This document shows positions 1 through 8,575 of a DNA stretch of 64,000 nt, piece by piece. Each line of letters starts with the position of its first letter. The first letter of the stretch is position 1. This stretch comes from Arthrobacter_H rhombi (GTDB lineage Bacteria; Actinomycetota; Actinomycetes; Actinomycetales; Micrococcaceae), in assembly GCF_039526245.1 (NCBI RefSeq), contig NZ_BAAAIV010000019.1:62001-126000 (forward strand), read 5' to 3'. Position numbers and translations under genes: made by a program. The notes under the pieces are model-generated. The model worked only from the letters and a program-made list of their open reading frames with translations. It was not told the DNA's origin and made no database searches.

Positions 1-618
1 CTGATCACCGGTTCCGACCGGGCCTTCGCGGCGGGGGCCGACATCAAGGAGATGGCCGAGCGGTCCTTCACCGACATGTACATGGCGGACTGGTTCTCGG
101 TGTGGGACGAGCTGGCGCGCGTGCGTACGCCCATGATTGCCGCCGTCGCCGGCCACGCCCTGGGCGGCGGATGCGAACTCGCGATGCTCTGCGACCTCAT
201 CATCGCGGCGGACAACGCCAAATTCGGCCAGCCCGAGATCAAGCTGGGGGTCATCCCGGGCATGGGCGGATCCCAGCGCCTGACCCGGGCCGTCGGCAAG
301 TCCAAGGCCATGGACATGGTCCTCACCGGACGGACCATCGGGGCGGAGGAGGCAGAACGCGCGGGCCTCGTGGCCAGGGTGGTCCCCGTCGCCGACCTCT
401 TGGAGGAGGCGCTCACGGTGGCCGCTACCATCGCCGGCATGTCCAAACCAGTGGCGTTGATGGCCAAGGAAGCCGTCAACGCGGCCTTCGAATCGCCGCT
501 CGCCGAGGGCATCCGGCTGGAGCGCCGTCTGAACCACGCCTCCTTCGCCACCGAGGACCAGAAAGAGGGCATGGGTGCATTCATCGAAAAGCGGAAGCCC
601 CGATTCACCCACCGCTAG
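1..618 (+). CDS. Enoyl-CoA hydratase (crotonase), 5' end outside window
   Basis: This frame is open from the first base, so the N-terminus is cut off by the window edge; the visible part begins at the oxyanion-hole motif SDRAFAAGADIKEM. Both catalytic glutamates of true hydratases are visible, one in GGGCELAM and one in QPEIKLGVIPGMGGSQRL, so hydration of a 2-enoyl-CoA is likely. The C-terminal AFIEKRKPRF motif is normal for crotonases. An aldehyde dehydrogenase follows 66 bp downstream on the same strand and probably belongs to the same catabolic operon. The substrate cannot be read from sequence; the context suggests an acyl-CoA from a branched or cyclic acid. Confidence 0.9.
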   Translation: MITGSDRAFAAGADIKEMAERSFTDMYMADWFSVWDELARVRTPMIAAVAGHALGGGCELAMLCDLIIAADNAKFGQPEIKLGVIPGMGGSQRLTRAVGKSKAMDMVLTGRTIGAEEAERAGLVARVVPVADLLEEALTVAATIAGMSKPVALMAKEAVNAAFESPLAEGIRLERRLNHASFATEDQKEGMGAFIEKRKPRFTHR

Positions 619-684
619 TCCCGGTCGTCGACTTACCACCCACTGTCCTCCCGGTTTCGGGCGGACCACCCGAAACGAGGAACC

Positions 685-2184
685 ATGACCCAGGTAGCCA
701 CAGATCCCCGAACCGATTCCATCTTCGAGGACCTCGAGCAACTGATGTGGATCGGTGGACGGCCGACGGAGGCCGCCACCGGTGAGTGGCGCGAGGTGAA
801 GAATCCCGCCAAACGCGGTTCGGTCATCGGGCGCGTTCCCGCGGCTGGCATCGAGGACGTCGAGCGCGCGGTTACCGCGGCACGCGGTGCCTTCGACCCC
901 TGGCGTGCGCGCCATTTCACGGAGCGCGCCCGCGCGCTGGCGAAGATCGCGGACGAGATCGAGGAGCGCGCCGAGGACTTCGCCCGGCTCACGGCTCTGG
1001 ACACCGGCAACGCGCTGCGCACCCAGGCGCGTCCGGAAGTCACCACGCTGGTCGCGCTGTTCCGCTACTTCGCCGGCATCGCGGGTGAGGTCAAGGGTGC
1101 CACCCTGCCCGCCGGCGACGCACAACTGCAGTACACCCGGCTTGAGCCGCTCGGCGTCGTAGCCTGCATCCTGCCGTGGAACTCCCCGCTGATGATTGCC
1201 GGGTTCAAGGTCCCGGCCGCCCTGGCCGCCGGGAACACCGTCATCCTCAAGGCAGCCGACGATGCACCGCTGACCATCCTGCTCCTCGCCCAGATCTGCA
1301 ACAGGCACCTCCCGCCCGGCGTCGTGAATGCGCTGACCGGACGTGGCAGCATCATCGGTGACGCGCTCTCCCGCCACCCCGGCGTCGACAAGGTCTCGTT
1401 CACCGGTTCAACGGACGTCGGGCGCGGCGTCGCCCGCCAGGCCGGCGAGCGGCTTGCCCACGTTTCACTCGAGCTGGGCGGCAAGAACCCCTCGATCGTC
1501 TTCCCCGACGCCGTCGACGACGAGCTGATCGACGGACTCCTGGCCGCCTCGCGCTTCACCCGCCAGGGCCAGAGTTGCACCGCCGGTTCCCGGCTGTTCC
1601 TGCATGAGGACGTGTACGACGACGTCTTGGATCGGCTGGTCACCAAACTCGGATCGCTGAAGGTCGGTGATCCGCTGGACGAGGCGACGGATATGGGCGC
1701 CATCATCAACGAAAGCCAGCACCGCCAGATCGGCGAGTACCTGGACGAGGGCCGCAACGACCCCCGTCTCGACGTGCTGCTGGGCGGTTCCACTCCCACG
1801 GAGGCCCGCCTGACCGAGGGGTTCTTCCACCAGCCGACCGTTTTCGGCGGAGCCGGCAATGATTTCCGCCTATCCCAGGAGGAGATCTTCGGTCCAGTCC
1901 TCATGGCCATCCGATGGAAGGACACCGACGACGTCATCCGCATGGCCAACGACTCGCACTATGGCCTGGCCGCCTACGTGTGGAGCCACAACCTCGACAA
2001 CGCGCTGAACACCGCACACCGGCTGGAGGCCGGATGGGTGCAGGTCAACCAGGGCGGTGGACAGCTGGTCGGACAGTCTTACGGCGGCTACAAGCAAAGC
2101 GGCATCGGCCGCGAGGTGTCTCTTGAGGGCATGCTGGCCGGCTTCACGCAGACCAAGCAGATCAACGTGAAGCTGCGCGGCTGA
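685..2184 (+). CDS. Aldehyde dehydrogenase (NAD(P)-dependent)
   Basis: This 499-residue protein has the usual length of the aldehyde dehydrogenase superfamily, which oxidises aldehydes to acids in the cytoplasm. The general-base glutamate lies in LELGGKNPSIVF, the catalytic cysteine in RQGQSCTAGSRLF, and the cofactor-site motif PWNSPLMIAGFKVPAALAAG precedes them. The ATG is preceded by AGGAA at good spacing. The gene ends 3 bp before the CoA-transferase gene, which implies cotranscription, so the acid product may be handed on as a CoA ester. A second, divergent aldehyde dehydrogenase is encoded on the other strand (4314-5795), so the two probably act on different substrates or stages. Confidence 0.93.
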   Translation: MTQVATDPRTDSIFEDLEQLMWIGGRPTEAATGEWREVKNPAKRGSVIGRVPAAGIEDVERAVTAARGAFDPWRARHFTERARALAKIADEIEERAEDFARLTALDTGNALRTQARPEVTTLVALFRYFAGIAGEVKGATLPAGDAQLQYTRLEPLGVVACILPWNSPLMIAGFKVPAALAAGNTVILKAADDAPLTILLLAQICNRHLPPGVVNALTGRGSIIGDALSRHPGVDKVSFTGSTDVGRGVARQAGERLAHVSLELGGKNPSIVFPDAVDDELIDGLLAASRFTRQGQSCTAGSRLFLHEDVYDDVLDRLVTKLGSLKVGDPLDEATDMGAIINESQHRQIGEYLDEGRNDPRLDVLLGGSTPTEARLTEGFFHQPTVFGGAGNDFRLSQEEIFGPVLMAIRWKDTDDVIRMANDSHYGLAAYVWSHNLDNALNTAHRLEAGWVQVNQGGGQLVGQSYGGYKQSGIGREVSLEGMLAGFTQTKQINVKLRG

Positions 2185-2187
2185 ACA

Positions 2188-3438
2188 ATGGCCCCCGACA
2201 CCCCACCCGCGACCGGTGCCTCGGCCGGACTGCTGTCCGGCATCACGGTCCTGGACCTCAGCCGCGCACTCGCCGGCCCGTACGCCACGGCGATGCTCGC
2301 CGACATGGGCGCCCACGTCATCAAGGTGGAGGGGGCCAACGGCGGCGATTCCTCCCGGTCCTGGCCCCCCTTCGAGAACGAGCACAGCCTCTACTTCGAT
2401 TCCGCCAACCGCAACAAGTCCTCCATCTCGGTGGATTTCTATACCGATGAGGGGAAGTCCCTGCTGCGGCGTCTCGCACTGCAGGCCGATGTCCTGGTCG
2501 AGAACTTCAGGCCCGGGGTGCTGGGCGCCATGGGCCTCGACCCGGACGAACTGCGCACGTCAAACCCCGGTCTGGTGGTCGCGTCCATCTCCGGGTTCGG
2601 ACGCACCGGACCGCTGGCCCAGACTGCCGGGCTGGACCAGGTGGCGCAGGCGATGACCGGCCTGATGTCGGTCACGGGGCTGGACGCCGAGAACACCTAC
2701 CGCTTTGGCGTCCCCATCGTGGACATGAGCGCGGGGATGTTCACGGCCTTCGGGATCGTGTCCGCGCTCCTCGAACGGCACGGCAGCGGCATTGGCAGGG
2801 ACGTCTCCACGTCGCTGCTCGAATCGGGACTGTCCTTGTCGGCGTTCCAGGGGCAGCGCTACCTCAGCAACGGCGAGGTTCCGCAGCCCCAGGGCAATGA
2901 CCACCCGGTGCTCGCGCCCTACGGCGTCTTCAAGACCGCCGACATCACGGTGATCATCGCCGTGGGCAACGACAAGCAATGGATCCAGCTGTGCGACTTG
3001 CTCGGGGCTCCGTCAATGGCGGCGGAGCCGGAATACGTGACCGGGCGGGCCCGCTCGGCCCACCGGAAACAGTTGGGCGTGCGCCTCGAGGTGTTGCTGG
3101 CGGCCCACACCGGAGAAGAATGGTTGGCAAAATTCCGGGCAGCAAAGATCCCCTGCGGACCCATCTACACCTACGCCCAGGCGTTCGCGGACCCGCAGGT
3201 CCACGCCGTGGACATGGTCCGAACCATCAACCGCTCCGACGGCTCCGAGCTGCCACTGCTGCGGGGGCCCCTGTCCGTCGACGGCGTACCCACCCCGGTC
3301 CGGAAGGCGCCACCGGCACTGGGCGAGGACACCCGGCAGGTGCTCGAGGAACTGGATCTGACGGGGGACCAGATCGCCGGGCTCATCGATGCTGGCGTCG
3401 TCCGCGAGGCGGCAAACCAGCAAGAGGTCCTGACATGA
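2188..3438 (+). CDS. Class III (CaiB/BaiF) CoA-transferase
   Basis: This 416-residue protein matches family III CoA-transferases, which move CoA between carboxylic acids through an enzyme-bound aspartyl-CoA. The N-terminal GITVLDLSRALAGPYATAMLADMGAHVIKVE and the later LVENFRPGVL and ASISGFGRTGP blocks are typical of the family. The likely catalytic aspartate is D150 in GLDQVAQAMTGLMS. It starts 3 bp after the aldehyde dehydrogenase stop, and its stop overlaps the next start (ATGA), so translation is coupled. With the preceding dehydrogenase it could activate a newly formed acid without ATP. The acid is unknown. Confidence 0.92.
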   Translation: MAPDTPPATGASAGLLSGITVLDLSRALAGPYATAMLADMGAHVIKVEGANGGDSSRSWPPFENEHSLYFDSANRNKSSISVDFYTDEGKSLLRRLALQADVLVENFRPGVLGAMGLDPDELRTSNPGLVVASISGFGRTGPLAQTAGLDQVAQAMTGLMSVTGLDAENTYRFGVPIVDMSAGMFTAFGIVSALLERHGSGIGRDVSTSLLESGLSLSAFQGQRYLSNGEVPQPQGNDHPVLAPYGVFKTADITVIIAVGNDKQWIQLCDLLGAPSMAAEPEYVTGRARSAHRKQLGVRLEVLLAAHTGEEWLAKFRAAKIPCGPIYTYAQAFADPQVHAVDMVRTINRSDGSELPLLRGPLSVDGVPTPVRKAPPALGEDTRQVLEELDLTGDQIAGLIDAGVVREAANQQEVLT

Positions 3439-4259
3439 GTTCCGTGGCACCGGTGCCGGCAACGGCCGAACTCCGTGTCGAGCGGAGCGGGCCAGTCGCG
3501 ACGATCGTCATCGACCATCCGGACCGGCGGAACGCCCTGACCCGGTCAATGTGGGCCCAATTCGAGCCGGTCCTGGCTGATCTTGCCGAAGACGACCGTG
3601 TGCGGGTTGTCGTTGTCAGGGGAGCAGGTTCCGATTTCTCCGCCGGGGCGGACATCGGCGACCTGCGCGCCATCCTCCACGATCCCGAGACGGGGCGGCA
3701 CGACGGCGGGCACGTCAGCGCGGGCGAAAACGCCATCGCCCGATTCCACAAGCCCACGATTGCGGCCGTGGACGGATACTGCCTGGGTGGGGGCTGGCAG
3801 ATCGCCGGGGCTTGCGACATCCGCATCGCCAGCGCGCGGGCCACCTTCGGGATCACACCAGCCAAGATCGGCATCGTCTACCCGCTGTCCGGCATCGAAC
3901 GGCTGGTCCGTATCGCCGGCCCCGCGGTGGCCAAGCAGCTGCTTTTCTCCGGGGACTTCGTCGACGCTTCGGAAGCCAAATCCCTGGGACTCGTATCCCG
4001 TGTGGTGGCCTCGGACGAGTTCGACGGCGAAGTGGAGCGCTTCGCACGGCATCTGGCGACCCGCTCGCAGCTGTCCATCCAGGCGATGAAGGACATCGTG
4101 GACACGATCGCGGACGGGAGCGCCGGCCTCGGGGGCGTCAATGCCCGGTGGCAGCAGCGCATGGCCGGGAGCGGCGATCCCGAGGAGGGCATCGGTGCGT
4201 TCCTCGAGAAGCGCCGGCCCGAGTTCACGTGGAATGGCGGTGCCGGCAGCGGCCGCTGA
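3435..4259 (+). CDS. Crotonase-family protein lacking both hydratase glutamates
   Basis: The 274-residue product has the crotonase fold signature: NALTRSMW, an oxyanion-hole segment SDFSAGADIGDL and a C-terminal AFLEKRRPEF. The two positions that carry catalytic glutamates in enoyl-CoA hydratases are changed: the first reads GGGWQIAGACDI (Gln) and the second TPAKIGIVYPLSG (no Glu). Ordinary hydration of a double bond is therefore unlikely; isomerase, hydrolase or retro-Claisen activity is possible, as in other crotonases. The start is the ATG inside the ATGA overlap with the CoA-transferase; the longer upstream frame is a shadow of that gene. A strong terminator follows directly. Confidence 0.88.
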   Translation: MSSVAPVPATAELRVERSGPVATIVIDHPDRRNALTRSMWAQFEPVLADLAEDDRVRVVVVRGAGSDFSAGADIGDLRAILHDPETGRHDGGHVSAGENAIARFHKPTIAAVDGYCLGGGWQIAGACDIRIASARATFGITPAKIGIVYPLSGIERLVRIAGPAVAKQLLFSGDFVDASEAKSLGLVSRVVASDEFDGEVERFARHLATRSQLSIQAMKDIVDTIADGSAGLGGVNARWQQRMAGSGDPEEGIGAFLEKRRPEFTWNGGAGSGR

Positions 4260-4264
4260 GCACA

Positions 4265-4308
4265 GCCGAAAGGGCGGTGGCTTCTCCGGAAGCCACCGCC
4301 CTTTCGGC
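4265..4308. terminator. Bidirectional hairpin terminator between convergent operons
   Basis: A perfect 20-bp inverted repeat (arms 4265-4284 and 4289-4308) closes on a 4-nt TCCG loop. It sits in the 54-bp gap between two convergent stop codons. The stem is G+C-rich at its core and has AAAG/CTTT near the outer ends; no long U-tract follows, which is common for actinobacterial terminators. It probably ends transcription from both sides. Confidence 0.85.
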
Positions 4309-4313
4309 GGGGA

Positions 4314-5795
4314 TCAGTCGTTCGGCTGGTCCAGATAGATGGTCTTGAGCTGCTGGAATGCGGTCATGCCTTCCGGACCCAACTCCCGACCCATGCCGCT
4401 GGACTTGACGCCCCCAAAGGGGGAAGTCGGGTCGTTGGAATATGCGTTGACCCCGATGGTCCCCGTGCGCACACGCCGAGCGAAATCGGCGCCGCGCTGC
4501 GGATCTGAGGTCCACACGGAACCGCCCAGGCCGTATTGGGAATCGTTGGCGATATCCACCGCGTCCTGGTCGTCCTCGTAGGCGATGACCGAGAGCACCG
4601 GACCGAAGATCTCCTCCTGCGCGATCGTGGCCTTGCGGTCGACGTCCGCGAAGATCGTCGGCTCGACGAACCAGCCACGGTCAAACCCTTCCGGTCGCCC
4701 GCCGCCGGTGGTCAGTCGTGCGCCCTCGGCCCGTCCCTTGGCGATATAGCCCTCAACGCGGTCGCGCTGGCGGGCAGACACGAGCGGACCCAACTTCGTG
4801 GCTGGATCCAGCGGATCGCCGATCGTCAGCGACCGGGCCAGATCGGTCACCATGTCCACGACCTCCTCGTATCGTGAACGCGGCGCCAGAACCCGCGTAC
4901 CCAGCCAGCAGATCTGTCCGTTGTTGAGCAGGGTGGAGGCGAAGAAGGACTCCAGGTTCGCGCCGAGGTCCGCGTCGTCCAGGACGATGGCTGCGGATTT
5001 GCCGCCCAGCTCCAGAGTCACCGGGCGCAGCAGGCGGCCGCACGTGGAGGCGATGGAACGGCCGGCAGCCGTGGAACCGGTGAAGGAGACCTTGTCGATC
5101 CCCGGGTGCTCGACCAGGTAGGCGCCGACCTCCCGACCGGCGGGAACAACGTTCAGGACCCCCTCCGGTAGACCGGCTGCATGCGCCGCCTCGGCCATCA
5201 GAAACGCGTCGAGGACGGTTTCCGGGGCGGGCTTGAGCACGATGGTGCATCCCGCTGCCAGAGCCGGGGCGAGCTTCAGGAAGGTGATGGCTTGCGGTAC
5301 GTTCCAGGGAACGATCGCGGCAACCACGCCGATGGGTTCGCGGAGCACCAGGGCTTGCTTGCCCAGCATGCCTTGGCGGATCTCTTCTTGTCCCGCGGCG
5401 GCCAGCTCGGAGTAGTACCTCAGCAGCACGGGCGGGAATCCGGCCTCGAACTGTTCCGCGAGCCAGATCGGCATGCCGTTCTGCGACGACACGCGGAGCG
5501 CCATGTCAGCGCCGCGCCCCTCCAATTCGACGGCGAACCGCTCCAGGACCTCGCGTCGCCGGTCGGGGGACCAGTGGGCCCATCCGCCGGGCTCGTCGAA
5601 GGCCCGGCGGGCGGCGGCCACTGCGGCGTCGATGTCGCCCTCGCGGGCCTCGGGGACGCCTCCGATCACTGCCTCCGTCGTGGGCGACTTCACGATGATG
5701 CGGTCTGCGGTGGTCGGGGCCGACCACCGCCCGTCGATATAGAGGTTCTCGTAGTCCACCAAGGCGGTGTTGGTCGTTGAATCGGCGATGGTCAT
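4314..5795 (-). CDS. Aldehyde dehydrogenase of the P450 operon
   Basis: This 493-residue aldehyde dehydrogenase carries the general-base glutamate in LELGGKSAAIVL and the catalytic cysteine in NNGQICWLGTRV. The start chosen is MTIADSTTN at 5795, preceded by TAGGAG; the much longer open frame upstream is a shadow of the alcohol dehydrogenase gene. It is the last gene of the P450 - reductase - ferredoxin - alcohol dehydrogenase - aldehyde dehydrogenase operon, so it should oxidise the aldehyde formed from the P450-made alcohol to a carboxylic acid, as in the P450terp operon. The substrate identity is inferred only from this context. Confidence 0.93.
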   Translation of the reverse strand: MTIADSTTNTALVDYENLYIDGRWSAPTTADRIIVKSPTTEAVIGGVPEAREGDIDAAVAAARRAFDEPGGWAHWSPDRRREVLERFAVELEGRGADMALRVSSQNGMPIWLAEQFEAGFPPVLLRYYSELAAAGQEEIRQGMLGKQALVLREPIGVVAAIVPWNVPQAITFLKLAPALAAGCTIVLKPAPETVLDAFLMAEAAHAAGLPEGVLNVVPAGREVGAYLVEHPGIDKVSFTGSTAAGRSIASTCGRLLRPVTLELGGKSAAIVLDDADLGANLESFFASTLLNNGQICWLGTRVLAPRSRYEEVVDMVTDLARSLTIGDPLDPATKLGPLVSARQRDRVEGYIAKGRAEGARLTTGGGRPEGFDRGWFVEPTIFADVDRKATIAQEEIFGPVLSVIAYEDDQDAVDIANDSQYGLGGSVWTSDPQRGADFARRVRTGTIGVNAYSNDPTSPFGGVKSSGMGRELGPEGMTAFQQLKTIYLDQPND

Positions 5796-5851
5796 GGCTG
5801 CTCCTAGGGTGGTTGCTCGGTGGATGGATGCGCTCGTGGGTGGATCGGCGG

Positions 5852-6955
5852 TCACTCGTGGACGAGGACGACTTTCACCGCGCTTCCCGAGGCCTGCGCG
5901 GCGATGGCCTCGTTGATGCGGTCGAATGGGAAACGGGTGATCATCTTCTCGAAGGGGAACCGGCCCGCATGGTGCAGCGCGAACAGCTCCGGGATGAAGG
6001 AGGCCGGGTTGCTGTTCCCCTCGACGATGCTGGTGAAGGAGAGCCCGCGTGCCTGGGCTTCCAGCAGGCTGAAGGAGAATGTGGCTTCGGGATCGCTGGG
6101 AACGCCCACCATGCCGAGATGCCCGCGCTGGCTGAGAGCCGAGACCACACCCGCCAAGACGCCCAGGTGTGCCGTCGTATCCAGCGCGTAGTTGACGCCT
6201 TCGGGAAGAATTCCCCGGACCTGCTCCTGGAGCGGCCCGTCCGCCGGGTCGAGCGCATGGGTGGCCCCGAGCTCCAGTGCCAGTTCGCGCCGCGCGGCCA
6301 CCGGCTCGAGGACGATGATGGTGCCCACCCCCTGGACGACGGCACCGAGGACGGCGGCGAGCCCGACGCTGCCTCCTCCGGTCACCAGCAGCGACGAACC
6401 TGGTTCGCAGGCCAGCGCGTTCATGATGGCCCCCGCCCCGGTCTGGATGCCACATCCCAAGGGGCCGACGATGTCCAGTGGCATGTCTTCGGGAACGCGC
6501 ACGACGTTGCGTTCACGGGCGATCGCCGCCGTGGCGAAGGTAGATTGTCCGAAGAAGTTGCCACCCAGAGCCCCGTCGTCGTTCTGGAGGGGACTGGTGC
6601 CGTCGGGGCGTGCGCCGGAGAAGTTCCGCTGCATGAATTCCTGGCAGTACGACGGAGTTCCGGCAGTGCATTCGGTGCAGGAACCGCAACTGTTGAAGCT
6701 GGCGCAGATGCGGTCTCCGACGGCGACAGCCGTCACGTCCGACCCCACGGCCCGCACGATTCCGCTGCCCTCGTGCCCGACGATTCCGGGCAGGGGGAAG
6801 GGCAGGTGGCCCTCGCGCACCGCAAGGTCGGTGTGGCACAGGCCGACTCCGACGACGTCGAACAAGACCTCGTCCGGGGCCGGATCTCCCAGGGTGACTT
6901 CCGCCAGGGCGAAATTGCCGCCGATCTGGTCGAGGATCGCTGCCGTGGTGTTCAT
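5852..6955 (-). CDS. Zinc-dependent alcohol dehydrogenase (MDR family)
   Basis: The 367-residue protein is a medium-chain zinc alcohol dehydrogenase of the aryl/allylic alcohol type. Catalytic-zinc ligands are visible as C40 (GLCHTD) and H61 (GHEGSGIV); the structural-zinc cysteines are C90, C93, C96 and C104 in NSCGSCTECTAGTPSYC. The Rossmann glycine motif is VTGGGSVGLAAV. It lies between the ferredoxin and aldehyde dehydrogenase genes, 45 bp after the ferredoxin stop, and would oxidise the primary alcohol made by the P450 to an aldehyde. The preference for cyclic or terpenoid alcohols is an inference. Confidence 0.93.
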   Translation of the reverse strand: MNTTAAILDQIGGNFALAEVTLGDPAPDEVLFDVVGVGLCHTDLAVREGHLPFPLPGIVGHEGSGIVRAVGSDVTAVAVGDRICASFNSCGSCTECTAGTPSYCQEFMQRNFSGARPDGTSPLQNDDGALGGNFFGQSTFATAAIARERNVVRVPEDMPLDIVGPLGCGIQTGAGAIMNALACEPGSSLLVTGGGSVGLAAVLGAVVQGVGTIIVLEPVAARRELALELGATHALDPADGPLQEQVRGILPEGVNYALDTTAHLGVLAGVVSALSQRGHLGMVGVPSDPEATFSFSLLEAQARGLSFTSIVEGNSNPASFIPELFALHHAGRFPFEKMITRFPFDRINEAIAAQASGSAVKVVLVHE

Positions 6956-7000
6956 GGGGTATGTCCTTTGATGGGGTGCTGGGCGGGTGGATGGAAAGGG

Positions 7001-7312
7001 TTAGCCGTTGGAGCCCGCGACGACGATGCGGGCACCGTCTGTCTCCGGGGCGATGACGAGCTGGCAGGAGAGCCGTGAGCATTCCGTGGCATCGTCCAGG
7101 AATTCCAGGAGGTCGTTCTCCTCGGGGGCGGCCTCCTCGAAGTCGCCCTGCTGCAGGAAGACGTGGCAGGTGGCGCAGGAGCAGCTTCCGCCACATTCGG
7201 CGACGATGCCGGGGAGGTTGTTGCGGACCGCGCCTTCCATGACCGTGCGGCCCAGGGGCACGTCGATGACTCGCTCGGTTCCGTCGTTCAGGACATAGGT
7301 GATGTTCGGCAT
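7001..7312 (-). CDS. [2Fe-2S] ferredoxin of putidaredoxin/terpredoxin type
   Basis: The 103-residue protein has the adrenodoxin-type cluster pattern C40-x5-C46-x2-C49 in AECGGSCSCATCH and the fourth ligand C83 in SRLSCQLVI. The length equals that of putidaredoxin and terpredoxin. It is placed between the ferredoxin reductase and alcohol dehydrogenase genes, and its natural partner is the P450 encoded upstream. It should carry single electrons from the FAD reductase to the P450 haem in the cytoplasm. Confidence 0.94.
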   Translation of the reverse strand: MPNITYVLNDGTERVIDVPLGRTVMEGAVRNNLPGIVAECGGSCSCATCHVFLQQGDFEEAAPEENDLLEFLDDATECSRLSCQLVIAPETDGARIVVAGSNG

Positions 7313-7348
7313 GGGTTCTCCTGGTACTGGTGTGGGGGTGGGATGGGC

Positions 7349-8575
7349 CTAGGCGACGGCCTGGGCGCGTACATCGAGGCTCGGATCGGCAAGGACCCGT
7401 GGATCCACGCGGTCGCCCGAGGCCAGCAGGGCCTTGGCAGCCATGAAGTCACGCGGGGAATTGACGGTCTCGGCCGCGACCAGGACCCCGTCCCGATGGT
7501 GGAACAGCGCGAAGGAGCGCGATTCCGGGTCCCCGCGGAGCACCGACGCGTATTCGCCGCCGACGATTCCGGCGATCTTGATTTTCAGGTCGAACTGATC
7601 CGACCAGAACCAGGGGATCGTCGCCCCGCCAGGTGTTTGGCCGACGATGGCCGCGGCTGCCCGCTTGGCTTGGTCTACGGCCCCCGGAATGCTCTCCAAA
7701 CGCATGCGGCCGTTGGCGGTAGGAGCGCCGGGCACCGGGCGGGATGTGACATCGCCGAGGGCGAAGATCGCCGGGTCGGACGTTCGCCCGTCCTCGTCGA
7801 CGACGATTCCGCCCTCGCAGGTGAGTCCGGCATGCCGGGCCAGGCCGTCGCGGGGGACAGCGCCGACGCCGACGAGCGCCGCGCCGCAGGGTATCCGGGT
7901 CCCGTCGGCAAGGACAACGGCACCGACACGGCCCATGTCGCAGGAGAAGGAACCCAGCTCCGCGCCGGTCAGGATGGTGGTGCCGGCCGCCCGGTGGGTG
8001 GCCGCGATCAGGTCGGAAAATCCGGGGCTCGCGACCCTCGCCAGAACGCGTTCCTCGCGCTCTATGACGGTAACCCCCACGTCCCGCGCACGTGCGGCAG
8101 CGGCCACCTCGAGGCCTACATATCCGCCGCCGACGATGGCCAAGGGCTTGCCGCGCCCGAGGGATGCGCGCAGGCCGGCCGCGTCCTCCACCGTCCTCAG
8201 GGTGTGGACCCCTTCGAGCGTTGCACCCGGGACGTCCACCATGCGGGGGGCCGCGCCGGTGGCCAGGACCAGGACGTCGTAGTCCAGCTGGTCCCCGGTG
8301 TCCAGGTGCACCGCCTGCCGGACGGGGTCGATCTCCCGCACGGTCCGGCTCAGATGCAACGAGACGGCGTTGTCGTGGTAGAAGTCCGCGCCCCTCAACT
8401 CGTCATGTTTTCCGTCGCCATCGACGGACTTGGAGAGCGGGGGCCGGTGGTAGGGAAGGTGCGGCTCGGAGCCGACGAGATCGATGCCGCCGTCGTACCC
8501 CTGTTGGCGGAGCATGGCCACGAAGGTGCCTCCCGCGTGACCCGCGCCGACCACCACCACGCGACGGGTGGTCAT
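7349..8575 (-). CDS. FAD-dependent ferredoxin reductase (putidaredoxin reductase type)
   Basis: This 408-residue flavoprotein has an N-terminal FAD dinucleotide motif (VVVVGAGHAGGTFVA), a central NAD-binding motif (LAIVGGGYVGLEVA) and the ATG and GD motifs typical of the oxygenase-coupled NADH reductase family (VLATGAAPR; IFALGDVTSRP). The start is the ATG at 8575 that overlaps the P450 stop as ATGA, which indicates translational coupling. It should pass electrons from NADH to the ferredoxin encoded 36 bp downstream. Longer open frames on both strands here are shadows. Confidence 0.94.
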   Translation of the reverse strand: MTTRRVVVVGAGHAGGTFVAMLRQQGYDGGIDLVGSEPHLPYHRPPLSKSVDGDGKHDELRGADFYHDNAVSLHLSRTVREIDPVRQAVHLDTGDQLDYDVLVLATGAAPRMVDVPGATLEGVHTLRTVEDAAGLRASLGRGKPLAIVGGGYVGLEVAAAARARDVGVTVIEREERVLARVASPGFSDLIAATHRAAGTTILTGAELGSFSCDMGRVGAVVLADGTRIPCGAALVGVGAVPRDGLARHAGLTCEGGIVVDEDGRTSDPAIFALGDVTSRPVPGAPTANGRMRLESIPGAVDQAKRAAAAIVGQTPGGATIPWFWSDQFDLKIKIAGIVGGEYASVLRGDPESRSFALFHHRDGVLVAAETVNSPRDFMAAKALLASGDRVDPRVLADPSLDVRAQAVA

